A model generated the notes under the pieces. The model made no database searches. It was not told where the DNA came from and was given only the letters and a program-made list of their open reading frames with translations. Made by a program: the position numbers and the translations under genes. From the NCBI GenBank assembly GCA_963828215.1, contig CAWHFO010000078.1:62001-126000 (forward strand): a DNA stretch of 64,000 nucleotides. The letters run 5' to 3'. Shown piece after piece: positions 27,620-35,648 of the stretch (the stretch's first letter is position 1; each line of letters opens with the position of its first letter). Origin of the DNA: CAVTJL01 sp963828215 (lineage in GTDB: Bacteria; Pseudomonadota; Alphaproteobacteria; Geminicoccales; Geminicoccaceae).

Positions 27620-28959
27620 GCCGCCGCGCCATCCGCGGCCGCCTCGTCTGGCTCGAGGGCGACCCCCGGGAGCAGGGCGAGGCCGCGCTCCGCGACATCG
27701 AGGACGGTATCGTCCTCGTCGAGGACGGCCGGATCGGCGCGGTCGGGGAGGCGGGCACGCTGCTCGCCCTGCTGCCCGACCTGCCCATCGACGACTGGCG
27801 CCCCTGCCTCGTCGTGCCGGGCCTGATCGACACCCACATCCACTACCCCCAGGTCCAGGTCATCGCCTCCTACGGCGCCCAGCTCCTGGAATGGCTGCAG
27901 CGCTACACCTTCCCGGAGGAGCTGCGCTTCGCCGACCCGGCGCTCGCCCGCCGTCACGCCCGTTTCTTTCTCGACGAGCTTCTCGCCAACGGGACGACGA
28001 CGGCGGTCGTCTACTGCACGAGCCATCCGGCCTCGGCGGACGCGCTCTTCGCCGAGGCCCAGGCGCGCCGTATCCGGCTGATCGCCGGCAAGGTGATGAT
28101 GGACCGGGGAGCACCCGAGGGCCTGCTCGACACCGCCGAGCGCGGCTACGCGGAGAGCCGGGAGCTGATCGCCCGCTGGCATGGCGTGGACCGGCTCGGC
28201 TACGCCGTCACGCCCCGCTTCGCCGTCACCTCCTCCGATGCCCAGCTCGAGGCCGCGGGAGCCCTCCTGAAAGAGCATCCGGACTGCTGGATGCAGACCC
28301 ATCTCGCCGAGAACCGAGCCGAGATCGAGACCGTCCGGCAGCTCTTCCCGTGGTCCCGCAGCTACACCGACGTCTACGACCGCTTCGGCCTTCTCGGCCC
28401 GACCTCGCTGTTCGGCCACTGCATCCATCTGGCCGAGGAGGAGCGGCAGCGGCTGGCCCAGACCGGCTCCGTGGCCTGCTTCTGCCCGACCTCCAACCTC
28501 TTCATCGGCTCCGGGCTTTTCGACATGGCAGCCATGCGCGAGCCGGCCCGGCCGGTCCGAGTCGGCCTCGCGACCGATGTCGGCGGCGGCACCAGCTACT
28601 CGATGCTCCGGACCGCGGCCGAGGCCTACAAGGTGCTGCAGCTCCAGGGACAGAACCTGTCGCCGCTCGATGCGCTCTACATGCTGACGCTGGGCAATGC
28701 CCGAGCGCTCGGCCTGGACGACCGGATCGGCCGTCTCGCCCCAGGCTACGAGGCCGACATCGCGGTGCTCGACGCGGCCGCGACGCCGGCCATGGCGCAC
28801 CGTCTCGAGCGGGCCGACGGCCGGCTCGCCGACATCCTCTTCCTGCTCGTGACGATGGGCGACGACCGCAGCACGCGCGCCACCTACGTGCTGGGCGAGA
28901 AGGCGGGCCGCTCGGACCTCGCCGCCTCCGACCTACCCGTGGGGATGCCGCTGTCTTGA
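27616..28959 (+). CDS. guaD: Guanine deaminase
   Basis: 447 residues of the amidohydrolase superfamily. The metal-binding motif PGLIDTHIHYPQ lies near residue 75. The GuaD-type segments LLEWLQRYTFPEE, YAVTPRFAVTSSDAQLEA, WMQTHLAEN, FGHCIHL and ACFCPTSNLFIGSGLF are all present. A late LATDVGGGTSYSMLRT carries the final metal Asp. It converts guanine to xanthine. The ATG overlaps the puuD stop by three bases, linking it to urate oxidation in one purine-degradation operon. Frame intact. Confidence 0.92.
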   Translation: MSRRAIRGRLVWLEGDPREQGEAALRDIEDGIVLVEDGRIGAVGEAGTLLALLPDLPIDDWRPCLVVPGLIDTHIHYPQVQVIASYGAQLLEWLQRYTFPEELRFADPALARRHARFFLDELLANGTTTAVVYCTSHPASADALFAEAQARRIRLIAGKVMMDRGAPEGLLDTAERGYAESRELIARWHGVDRLGYAVTPRFAVTSSDAQLEAAGALLKEHPDCWMQTHLAENRAEIETVRQLFPWSRSYTDVYDRFGLLGPTSLFGHCIHLAEEERQRLAQTGSVACFCPTSNLFIGSGLFDMAAMREPARPVRVGLATDVGGGTSYSMLRTAAEAYKVLQLQGQNLSPLDALYMLTLGNARALGLDDRIGRLAPGYEADIAVLDAAATPAMAHRLERADGRLADILFLLVTMGDDRSTRATYVLGEKAGRSDLAASDLPVGMPLS

Positions 28960-28990
28960 CCAGGGGCGGTCGCGTCGCCACAACCTGAGC

Positions 28991-30880
28991 ATGTCGGACC
29001 GACTCGCCACGACGGAAGCCGAGGCCCCGGGCGATCCCCTGAAGGGAGCCGCCCTGATCGGCTCGCTCGTGCGGCGGCTGCCGAACGAGCCCGGCGTCTA
29101 CCGGATGCTGGATGAGCGGGGCGAGATCATCTATGTCGGCAAGGCCAAGTCGCTCCGCAAGCGGGTGGCAGCTTACGCCAAGACCCAGGCGCTGACGACG
29201 CGGCTGCTGCGGATGGTGGCGCTGACCCGGTCGATGGAGTTCGTCACGACCGGCAGCGAGGTCGAGGCGCTGCTCCTCGAGGCCAACCTCATCAAGCGGC
29301 ACCGGCCGACCTTCAATATCGTCCTTCGGGACGACAAGAGCTTTCCCTATCTCTATCTCCGCCACGATCACGCCTGGCCGATGGTCGGCAAGCAGCGGGG
29401 GGTCAAGCGCGAGGGGCGCGAATATCTTCGGCCCGTTCGCCTCGGCCGGAGCGGTCAACGAGACGCTCAACGCGCTGCTCCGCGCCTTTCCGCTCAGGAG
29501 CTGCTCCGACAGCATCTTCGAGAGCCGCAGCCGGCCCTGCCTGCAGTACCAGATCAAGCGCTGCACGGCCCCCTGCGTCGGCCGCATCGAGCGGGCCGAC
29601 TATACCCGTCTCGTGGCCGAGGTGCGGGCCTTCCTGACCGGGCGGTCGAGCGAGATCCAGGAGCAGCTCAAGACGCAGATGGCGGCGGCCGCGGACCGGC
29701 TGGAGTTCGAGACGGCGGCCATGTTGCGCGACCGCCTGAAGGCGCTGGCGCACATCCAGAGCCGCCAGGGCATCAACACCTCGGCCGTCGAGGACGCCGA
29801 CGTGATCGCGGCCCACGGTGCCGGCGGGCAGGTCTGCGTCCAGGTCTTCTTCTATCGGGGTGGGCGCAACTACGGCAACCGCGCCTACTATCCCGCGCAC
29901 ACGCGGGACAGCGAGCTGGCCGAGATCGTTCAGGCGTTCGTCGCCCAGTTCTACAGCGAGCGGCAGCCGCCGCCGCTCCTGCTCCTGGCCGAGCCTCTGG
30001 CCGAGCAGACGCTGCTGGCGGAGGCGCTGGCGGTGCGGGCCGGCCGCCGGGTCGAGATCGCGGTGCCGCAACGAGGCGAGAAGAAGCAGCTGGTCGAGAA
30101 CGCCGTCGCCAACGCCCGGCAGGCGCTGGCGCTGCGGCTCGCCGACACCACGGCACAGGCGGCGCTGCTCGAGGATCTGGCGGACCGGCTGGGCCTGGAC
30201 CAGGCGCCGGCGCGCATCGAGGTCTACGACAACAGTCATATCCAGGGGAAGGACGCGGTCGGCTCATTCATCGTCGCCGGGGCCGAGGGCTTCGAGAAGA
30301 AGAGCTATCGTACCTTCACGATCCGCGGAACGGGCACGGAGCCCGGCGACGATTATGGAATGATGCGCGAGGTCCTGGGCCGCCGCTTCGGTCGGCTGGC
30401 CAAGGAGGACCCCGAGCGGCGCTCGGGGGGTGGCCCGGTCTCGTGGTGGTGGACGGTGGCGCAGGGCAGCTCGCCGCCGCGGCGGCCGTCATGGACGAGC
30501 TCGGAGTCGAGGACGTGGCCTTGGTCGCGGTCGCCAAGGGGCCGGACCGGGATGCCGGACGGGAGCGCTTCTTCATGCGTGGCCGCGAGCCCTTCACCCT
30601 GGACCCGCGAGACCCCGTTCTGTACTTTGTCCAGCGGCTGCGTGACGAGGCGCATCGATTTGCGATCACGACCCACCGGGGCCGACGCTCCAAGGCGATC
30701 GGCAGGTCGACGCTGGATCAGGTGTCCGGCATCGGGTCGAAGCGGAAGCGGGCACTGCTCGACCACTTCGGGTCGGCGCGCGGGGTGTCGGAGGCGGGTC
30801 TGCTGGACCTCGAGCAGGTGCCGGGCATCGACAGGGTCGTCGCGAAGGCAATCTACGATCACTTCCACGAGAGCGGCTGA
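28991..30880 (+). CDS. uvrC: Excinuclease ABC subunit C (two compensating frameshifts)
   Basis: About 629 residues. The N-terminal GIY-YIG nuclease (PGVYRMLDERGEIIYVGKAK) makes the 3' incision. A middle UvrB-binding UVR motif (LEFETAAMLRDRLKAL) follows, then the C-terminal RNase H-like nuclease (IEVYDNSHIQGKDAVGSFIV, LVVVDGGAGQLAAA). It ends with a helix-hairpin-helix pair (VSGIGSKRKRALLDHFGS). A surplus C near 29425 and a missing G in a G-run near 30426 displace the middle third into another frame; the net shift is zero. First gene of uvrC-pgsA-moaD-moaE. Confidence 0.9.
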   Translation: MSDRLATTEAEAPGDPLKGAALIGSLVRRLPNEPGVYRMLDERGEIIYVGKAKSLRKRVAAYAKTQALTTRLLRMVALTRSMEFVTTGSEVEALLLEANLIKRHRPTFNIVLRDDKSFPYLYLRHDHAWPMVGKQRGVKREGREYLRPVRLGRSGQRDAQRAAPRLSAQELLRQHLREPQPALPAVPDQALHGPLRRPHRAGRLYPSRGRGAGLPDRAVERDPGAAQDADGGGRGPAGVRDGGHVARPPEGAGAHPEPPGHQHLGRRGRRRDRGPRCRRAGLRPGLLLSGWAQLRQPRLLSRAHAGQRAGRDRSGVRRPVLQRAAAAAAPAPGRASGRADAAGGGAGGAGRPPGRDRGAATRREEAAGRERRRQRPAGAGAAARRHHGTGGAARGSGGPAGPGPGAGAHRGLRQQSYPGEGRGRLIHRRRGRGLREEELSYLHDPRNGHGARRRLWNDARGPGPPLRSAGQGGPRAALGGWPGLVVVDGGAGQLAAAAAVMDELGVEDVALVAVAKGPDRDAGRERFFMRGREPFTLDPRDPVLYFVQRLRDEAHRFAITTHRGRRSKAIGRSTLDQVSGIGSKRKRALLDHFGSARGVSEAGLLDLEQVPGIDRVVAKAIYDHFHESG

Positions 30881-30895
30881 ACGCGCGGGCGCGCC

Positions 30896-31489
30896 ATGGT
30901 GCTGAGCACCCCCAACATCCTCACCCTCGTCCGGGTCGCGCTGATTCCGGCCCTGATCATCGTCTTCTATGTGCCGGGCGACTGGGCCCGCTGGCTCGCC
31001 TGCGTGATCTTCACCGTCGCGGCGACGACCGACTATCTGGACGGCTATCTCGCCCGCAGCTGGCAGCAGCAGTCGGCGTTCGGCCGCTGGCTGGACCCGG
31101 TCGCCGACAAGCTTCTCGTCGCCGCCGCCGTGCTCATGCTGGTCGGCTTCGGCCGGGCGCCGATGCTGCCGTCGCTGGTCATCCTGCTGCGCGAGATCAC
31201 CGTCTCGGGCCTCAGGGAGTACATGGCCGAGGTGAGCGTCGGCCTGCCGGTGAGCCGCCTCGCCAAATGGAAAACGGCAGTGCAGATGGTCTCGATCGGC
31301 TTCCTGATCGTCGGCAGCGCCGGGCCGGACTGGCTGCCGGTCGTATGGATCGGCTGGTGGGGCCTCTGGATCGCCGCGATCCTGACCCTCGTCACCGGCT
31401 GGGACTATCTCCAGGCCGGGCTGCGGCACATGACGACGCCCGCCCGGGCGGCGATGCGCGGGGCCAAGGGCGCCTCGCCGACGCGCTAG
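30896..31489 (+). CDS. pgsA: CDP-diacylglycerol--glycerol-3-phosphate 3-phosphatidyltransferase
   Basis: 197 residues, with several transmembrane helices. The CDP-alcohol phosphatidyltransferase signature is complete: Asp46, Asp49-Gly50, Ala53-Arg54, Gly63, Asp67 and Asp71 with the standard spacing. It makes phosphatidylglycerol phosphate in the inner membrane. It follows uvrC by 15 bases and precedes moaD by 11 bases, the usual alphaproteobacterial order. Confidence 0.93.
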   Translation: MVLSTPNILTLVRVALIPALIIVFYVPGDWARWLACVIFTVAATTDYLDGYLARSWQQQSAFGRWLDPVADKLLVAAAVLMLVGFGRAPMLPSLVILLREITVSGLREYMAEVSVGLPVSRLAKWKTAVQMVSIGFLIVGSAGPDWLPVVWIGWWGLWIAAILTLVTGWDYLQAGLRHMTTPARAAMRGAKGASPTR

Positions 31490-31500
31490 GAGCGGCCGGC

Positions 31501-31752
31501 ATGAGAATCCGCTATTTCGCCTGGCTCAGGCACCGGATCGGCCGGGCCGAGGAGACGGTCGAGCCGCCGCCCGAGGTCCGCTCGGTGGCCGCCCTCAAGG
31601 CCTGGCTGGCCGATCGCCACCCCGCCTTCAGGGAGGCCCTGGCCGCCGAGGGTGTCGTGCGCTGCGCCGTCAACCAGGACTATGTGCCGGACGACGCCCT
31701 GCTCCAGCCGACCGACGAGGTCGCCTTCTTCCCGCCCGTGACGGGAGGCTGA
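31501..31752 (+). CDS. moaD: Molybdopterin synthase sulfur carrier subunit
   Basis: 83 residues with the ubiquitin-like fold of MoaD. Starts MRIRYFAWLRHRIG and ends DEVAFFPPVTGG with the di-glycine that becomes thiocarboxylated. It donates sulfur to precursor Z with MoaE. Its stop is directly followed by the moaE ATG. Confidence 0.92.
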   Translation: MRIRYFAWLRHRIGRAEETVEPPPEVRSVAALKAWLADRHPAFREALAAEGVVRCAVNQDYVPDDALLQPTDEVAFFPPVTGG

Positions 31753-32209
31753 ATGATCCGCGTCCAGGCGGCACCCTTCGATGCCGGCGCCGAGTTCCGG
31801 GGCTTCGCCCGCGGCCGGGAGGGCGTCGGCGGGATCGCGAGCTTCACGGGCCTCGTGCGCGACGAGCACGGCGGGGCGCAGGTCCTGGCGATGACGCTCG
31901 AGCACTATCCGGGCATGACCGAGAAAGCTCGCCGAGCTCGAGGCCGAGGCCCGGCGCCGCTGGCCGCTCATCGACTGTCTCGTCATCCACCGCTATGGCC
32001 GGATGCTGCCGGGCGAGCCCATCGTGCTGGTCGCCACCGCCTCGGCCCACCGAGCCGCGGCGCTCGAGGCCTGCGCCTTCCTGATCGACTGGCTGAAAAC
32101 GAAGGCGCCGTTCTGGAAGCTCGAGGAGACGCCGGAGGGCGAGCGCTGGGTCGAGGCGCGCGCGAGCGACGATGCCGCGGCCGAGCGCTGGGCGCCCTCC
32201 CCCTCGTGA
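31753..32209 (+). CDS. moaE: Molybdopterin synthase catalytic subunit (one frameshift)
   Basis: About 151 residues when corrected. The N-terminal half has GIASFTGLVRDE and LEHYPGMTEK. The C-terminal half, ELEAEARRRWPLIDCLVIHRYG, then VATASAHRAAALEACAFLIDWLK and KAPFWKLE, contains the catalytic lysines. It lies one frame over from near 31925. One surplus base explains the break. It forms the MoaD2-MoaE2 complex. The stop overlaps the next gene's GTG by two bases. Confidence 0.88.
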
Positions 32210-33088
32210 GCCCCTTCCACGGCGTCTTCCCTATCTGGTCTCGCCGATCGACCGCGACGGCCGGATCATGGACGACGTTCTGGCCCGCCTCGCGGACGAT
32301 CTGGTCGGCGCCGGCGTGCACGGCCTGACGCCGCTCGGATCGACCGGGGAGTTCGCCTATCTTTCGGCGGATCAAAAACTCCGCGTGGTCGAGGTCACGG
32401 TCGAGGTGGCGCAAGGAGCGGGTGCCGGTGGTGGCCGGCGTCGCCGCGACCACGACGGCCGACGCGGTGGCCCAGGCACGACGCGTCGCGGCGGCCGGCG
32501 CCGACGGCATCCTGGCCATCCTCGAGGCGTATTTCCCCATTCCCGAGGATGGCGTCGTCGCCTATTTCCGGGCGATCGCCGAGGCCGTCGACCTGCCGGT
32601 CGTGCTCTACACCAATCCCAGCTTCCAGCGCTCCGACCTCTCGCTCGGCGCGATCGAGCGCTTGGCGGGCATCCCCAACATCGTCGGTCTCAAGGACGCC
32701 TCCACCAATACCGGCCGGCTCCTGTCGATCATGAATCGGGTCGGGGACAGGCTCGCGATCTTCGCCGCCTCCTCGCACGTCCCGGCGGCGGTGATGCTGC
32801 TCGGCGGCCAGGGCTGGATGGCAGGGCCCGCCTGTCTCGTGCCCCGGCAGAGCGCGCGGCTCTACGAGCGCTGCCGGGAGGGCGCCTGGAGCGAGGCCAT
32901 GGCACTTCAGCGCCCGCTCTGGGCACTCAACCAGGCGTTCCAGCGTCACAATCTCGCCGCCTGCATCAAGGGCGGCCTGGCGCTGCAGGGCTATCCGGTC
33001 GGCGACCCGCTGCCGCCGCAGGCACCCCTGTCGCCCGCGGGCGTGGCGGAGGTGCAGGCCGCGCTCGAAGTCGGTCGGGGCCCTCTGA
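32206..33088 (+). CDS. Dihydrodipicolinate synthase family protein (three frameshifts)
   Basis: About 293 residues of DapA-type aldolase. Motifs are LTPLGSTGEFAYLS, PVVAGVAATTTADAV, VVLYTNPSFQRSDLS with the catalytic Tyr, and IVGLKDASTNTGRL with the Schiff-base Lys. Segment frames change near 32229 (one base missing), 32413 (one surplus) and 33067 (one surplus). After the last correction the protein ends KSVGAL and TGA at 33086-33088; uncorrected, the frame runs on antisense into ccmI. The true substrate (aspartate semialdehyde or another aldehyde or keto acid) cannot be told from sequence alone. Confidence 0.82.
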
Positions 33089-33183
33089 CGCCGGCCCGCG
33101 GGTCGTGCAGCGGAGGCTGGGCCTGGCGCAGAGCGTCTCGATCAGCAGACTCGGCTCGGGCCGCCGGCCGCCCGTTAACGAGA

Positions 33184-34587
33184 TCAGCTGCCGAGCGCGT
33201 CCAGCCGGGCCTTTACAGCCGCGTAGTCCGGATGCTTGGGATCGAGAAGAGCGAGGAGCCGGCGCCAGTCGGCCTTGGCGTCGGCGACGTCGCCGGTCTG
33301 CAGCGCGCGGATGCCGAGAAACCAGTAGGGCTCGGGATCGTCCGGCGCCAGGCTCTTGGCCTTGGCGAAGAGTTCCGCGGCCTTGTCGGGCACCTTTGGC
33401 AACTTGGTGGTCGGGTCCTCGGGACCGAGCAGTGCCGACGCATAGTCCTTGATGGTACCCGGGTCGTCGGGCGCCAGTCCGAGGGCCTGGGCATAGGCCT
33501 TCTCGGCTCCGGGCTGGTCGCCGAGCACGAGCTTGGCACGGCCCAGCCGGCGCCAGCCCTCGGCATCGCCGCCATTCGCTTCGAGCCGCTTCTCCAGGTT
33601 GCGAACCATGCCCTCGATGGCGGCCTGCCGCTGCTCGGGGGTCATGGCCTGGAAGCGGGCGATGTCGGCCTGGCTCTGCCCCGTCTGCGGCGCCTGATCC
33701 GGCGCGGCAGGCGCCTCCCCGGGCGTCTTGGCGAGAATGGCCTGGGCGTCGATGCCGAGCGCGCCGGCCGACTGACGGATCGCGTCGACGACACGTGGCC
33801 GCCAGGGCGCGTCCGCGGGGCTGGACGCGAGCAGCTTCTGCCAGATCTCGATGGCTTGCCGATTCTCGCCGGCCTGGGCGCGGGCGAGGCCCAAATAGTA
33901 GCCGGGGCGTGGGTCATCCGATGCCGTGGCTCCTACTCGGGCGAAAAGGGCTTCGGCCTCCGGTGTGACGATGCCCCCCGCCTTGTCGACGAGCGCCTCG
34001 CCGAGACCGGCCAGCGCCTCGGGAGAGGCGGGCGCGATGGTCAGGGCCTGGCGGAGCGCCAGAATGGCGGCGTCGGTCTCACCCAGGACCATCCGCGACC
34101 GGCCCAGCATCAGCCAGCCGTCAAGGTCGTTGGGCTCCTTCTGCAGGCGCTGCTCGAGACCCGCGACCATCGCCTGGATGTTCGGCTGGGTGGGGTCCGC
34201 CGCCGGCACGTCGCGGCTCGCGAATGGCGCGTCCGGAGCGCCAGGCGAGCCGAGATCGGCGTAGACCAGGACGGCGAAGACGGGTAGGGCCAGGACCGCA
34301 ACGACAGCCACGACGCGGCCCGGAACGGTCGCGACCGTTCCCGGCTCGGCGCCCCGCGCGGCGGCGCGGAGAATGCGCCGCTCGATCTCCCGCCGGGCCG
34401 CGGCGGCGTCGGCCTCGGCCACGACTCCCCGGGCGACGTCGCGCTCGAGCTCGGTCAGCTGATCCTTGTAGACGGCAAGCGACAGCTCGCTCTCGGTCGT
34501 CTCCGGGCGGCGAAGGACCAGAGGAACGAGCAGAGCGGCGACCGCCACCACGACCATCAGGGTGAACGCCACGATCAGCCCGCTCAC
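33184..34587 (-). CDS. ccmI: Cytochrome c biogenesis protein CcmI (CycH)
   Basis: 467 residues. Two N-terminal membrane helices (VSGLIVAFTLMVVVAVAAL and VVAVVAVLALPVFAVLVYAD) flank a short leucine-zipper-like cytoplasmic loop. A long periplasmic TPR region follows (DLDGWLMLGRSRMVLGETDAA, GWRRLGRAKLVLGDQPGAEKAYAQAL and further repeats). CcmI chaperones apocytochrome c to the haem-ligation complex. GTG at 34587 was chosen because it overlaps the ccmH stop by four bases. It is the last gene of the minus-strand ccm operon. Confidence 0.9.
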   Translation of the reverse strand: MSGLIVAFTLMVVVAVAALLVPLVLRRPETTESELSLAVYKDQLTELERDVARGVVAEADAAAARREIERRILRAAARGAEPGTVATVPGRVVAVVAVLALPVFAVLVYADLGSPGAPDAPFASRDVPAADPTQPNIQAMVAGLEQRLQKEPNDLDGWLMLGRSRMVLGETDAAILALRQALTIAPASPEALAGLGEALVDKAGGIVTPEAEALFARVGATASDDPRPGYYLGLARAQAGENRQAIEIWQKLLASSPADAPWRPRVVDAIRQSAGALGIDAQAILAKTPGEAPAAPDQAPQTGQSQADIARFQAMTPEQRQAAIEGMVRNLEKRLEANGGDAEGWRRLGRAKLVLGDQPGAEKAYAQALGLAPDDPGTIKDYASALLGPEDPTTKLPKVPDKAAELFAKAKSLAPDDPEPYWFLGIRALQTGDVADAKADWRRLLALLDPKHPDYAAVKARLDALGS

Positions 34588-35063
34588 CGGCCACGCTCCT
34601 CGCCCTCGTCGCTCAGGAGCTCGATGAGGCGCTGCTCCTCGGCCTGGCTGAGCTCGGGCACCCCCGAGGCCTCGGCGGCGCGACGGCGCACGAAGGCGAT
34701 CAGGAGGCCACTCCCCAGGAGGAGCATCAGAAGCGGACCGAACCACAAGGCCCAGGTCGCCGACGTGACGGGCGGCTGGAGCAGGACGAAGTCGCCGTAG
34801 CGGGAGACGAGATAGGCCTCGATCTCCTGGTCGGTGCGGCCCTCGAGGATCTGCTGGCGCACCAGCGTCCGAATGTCACGAGCGAGATCGGCGTCGGAAT
34901 CGTCGATCGACTGATTCTGGCAGACGAGGCAGCGCAGCCCCTTCTCGAGGTTCCGGGCGCGCGCCTCCAGGGCCGGGTCGGGGAGCATCTCGTCGGGCGA
35001 CACCGCAGCCAGCGCCGGCAGCGCCGCCAGCACGACCAGAAGCGCCAGAACGAGCCGCCTCAT
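34584..35063 (-). CDS. ccmH: Cytochrome c-type biogenesis protein CcmH
   Basis: 159 residues. A signal sequence (MRRLVLALLVVLAALPALAA) precedes the redox motif RCLVCQNQS, Cys45 and Cys48, which reduces apocytochrome thiols before haem attachment. Then QILEGRTDQEIEAYLVSRYGDFVLL and a C-terminal membrane anchor (WALWFGPLLMLLLGSGLLIAFV). It overlaps ccmG and ccmI by four bases each, indicating coupled translation. Confidence 0.92.
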   Translation of the reverse strand: MRRLVLALLVVLAALPALAAVSPDEMLPDPALEARARNLEKGLRCLVCQNQSIDDSDADLARDIRTLVRQQILEGRTDQEIEAYLVSRYGDFVLLQPPVTSATWALWFGPLLMLLLGSGLLIAFVRRRAAEASGVPELSQAEEQRLIELLSDEGEERGR

Positions 35064-35648
35064 CCCTGGAGCTTCGCCAGGAGCGGCAGGATCTTGTCGT
35101 CGAAATCCTGCGGCAGGAACGGGCCCACCTGCTTGTAGACGATGCGGCCGCGCGCATCGACGATGAAGCTTTCGGGCACCCCGTAGAACTCCCCAGTCGA
35201 TGGCCGTCCGCCCGCTGCTGTCGAGGCCGATCCGGGTGAAGGGGTCGCCCAGCTCGGCCAGCCAGGCCTTCACGTCCGCCGCCTTGTCCTTGTAGGCGAT
35301 GCCCTGGACGGTGATTCCCCGCTCCTTGGCGAGCCGCTGGATCATCGGCGCCTCGAGCCGGCAGGGCACGCACCAGGAGGCGAAGACATTGACGATCATC
35401 AGCTTGCCGCCCAGGTCCTTGGAGCTGAAGCCGTGATCGTCCCGGCCCGGCACCGGCGGCAGGGAGAAGGCCGGCGCAGGTTGGTCGATCAGGGGCGAGG
35501 GGAGCTTGCCGGGATCCCGGGTCAGCCCGAGCGCCAGGAAGACGACACCACCAATGAAGACGACCACCGGCAGCAGGAACAGGAGTCGGCGCCGTGGTCG
35601 AGCGCCAGGCGCCGTGGGCGTGGAGTCGGCAGGGCTGACGATGCTCAT
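35060..35648 (-). CDS. ccmG: Thiol:disulfide interchange protein CcmG/DsbE (one frameshift)
   Basis: About 195 residues. An N-terminal membrane anchor (about residues 22-42) precedes a thioredoxin fold with VNVFASWCVPCRLEAP, Cys93 and Cys96. The C-terminal part YGVPESFIVDARGRIVYKQVGPF lies in a second frame beginning near 35192. Deleting one surplus base joins it to AIDWGV. It keeps CcmH and apocytochrome c reduced in the periplasm. Four-base overlaps tie it to ccmF and ccmH. Confidence 0.9.

Noticed and set aside
29425..30426. Programmed frameshifting in uvrC
   Set aside because: The two shifts cancel, one lies in a G homopolymer, there is no slippery heptamer, and many nearby genes show the same type of indel.
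33089..34287. Plus-strand frame continuing from the DapA-like gene through ccmI
   Set aside because: It is antisense to a clear TPR protein. A one-base correction near 33067 ends the DapA-like protein naturally at 33088.
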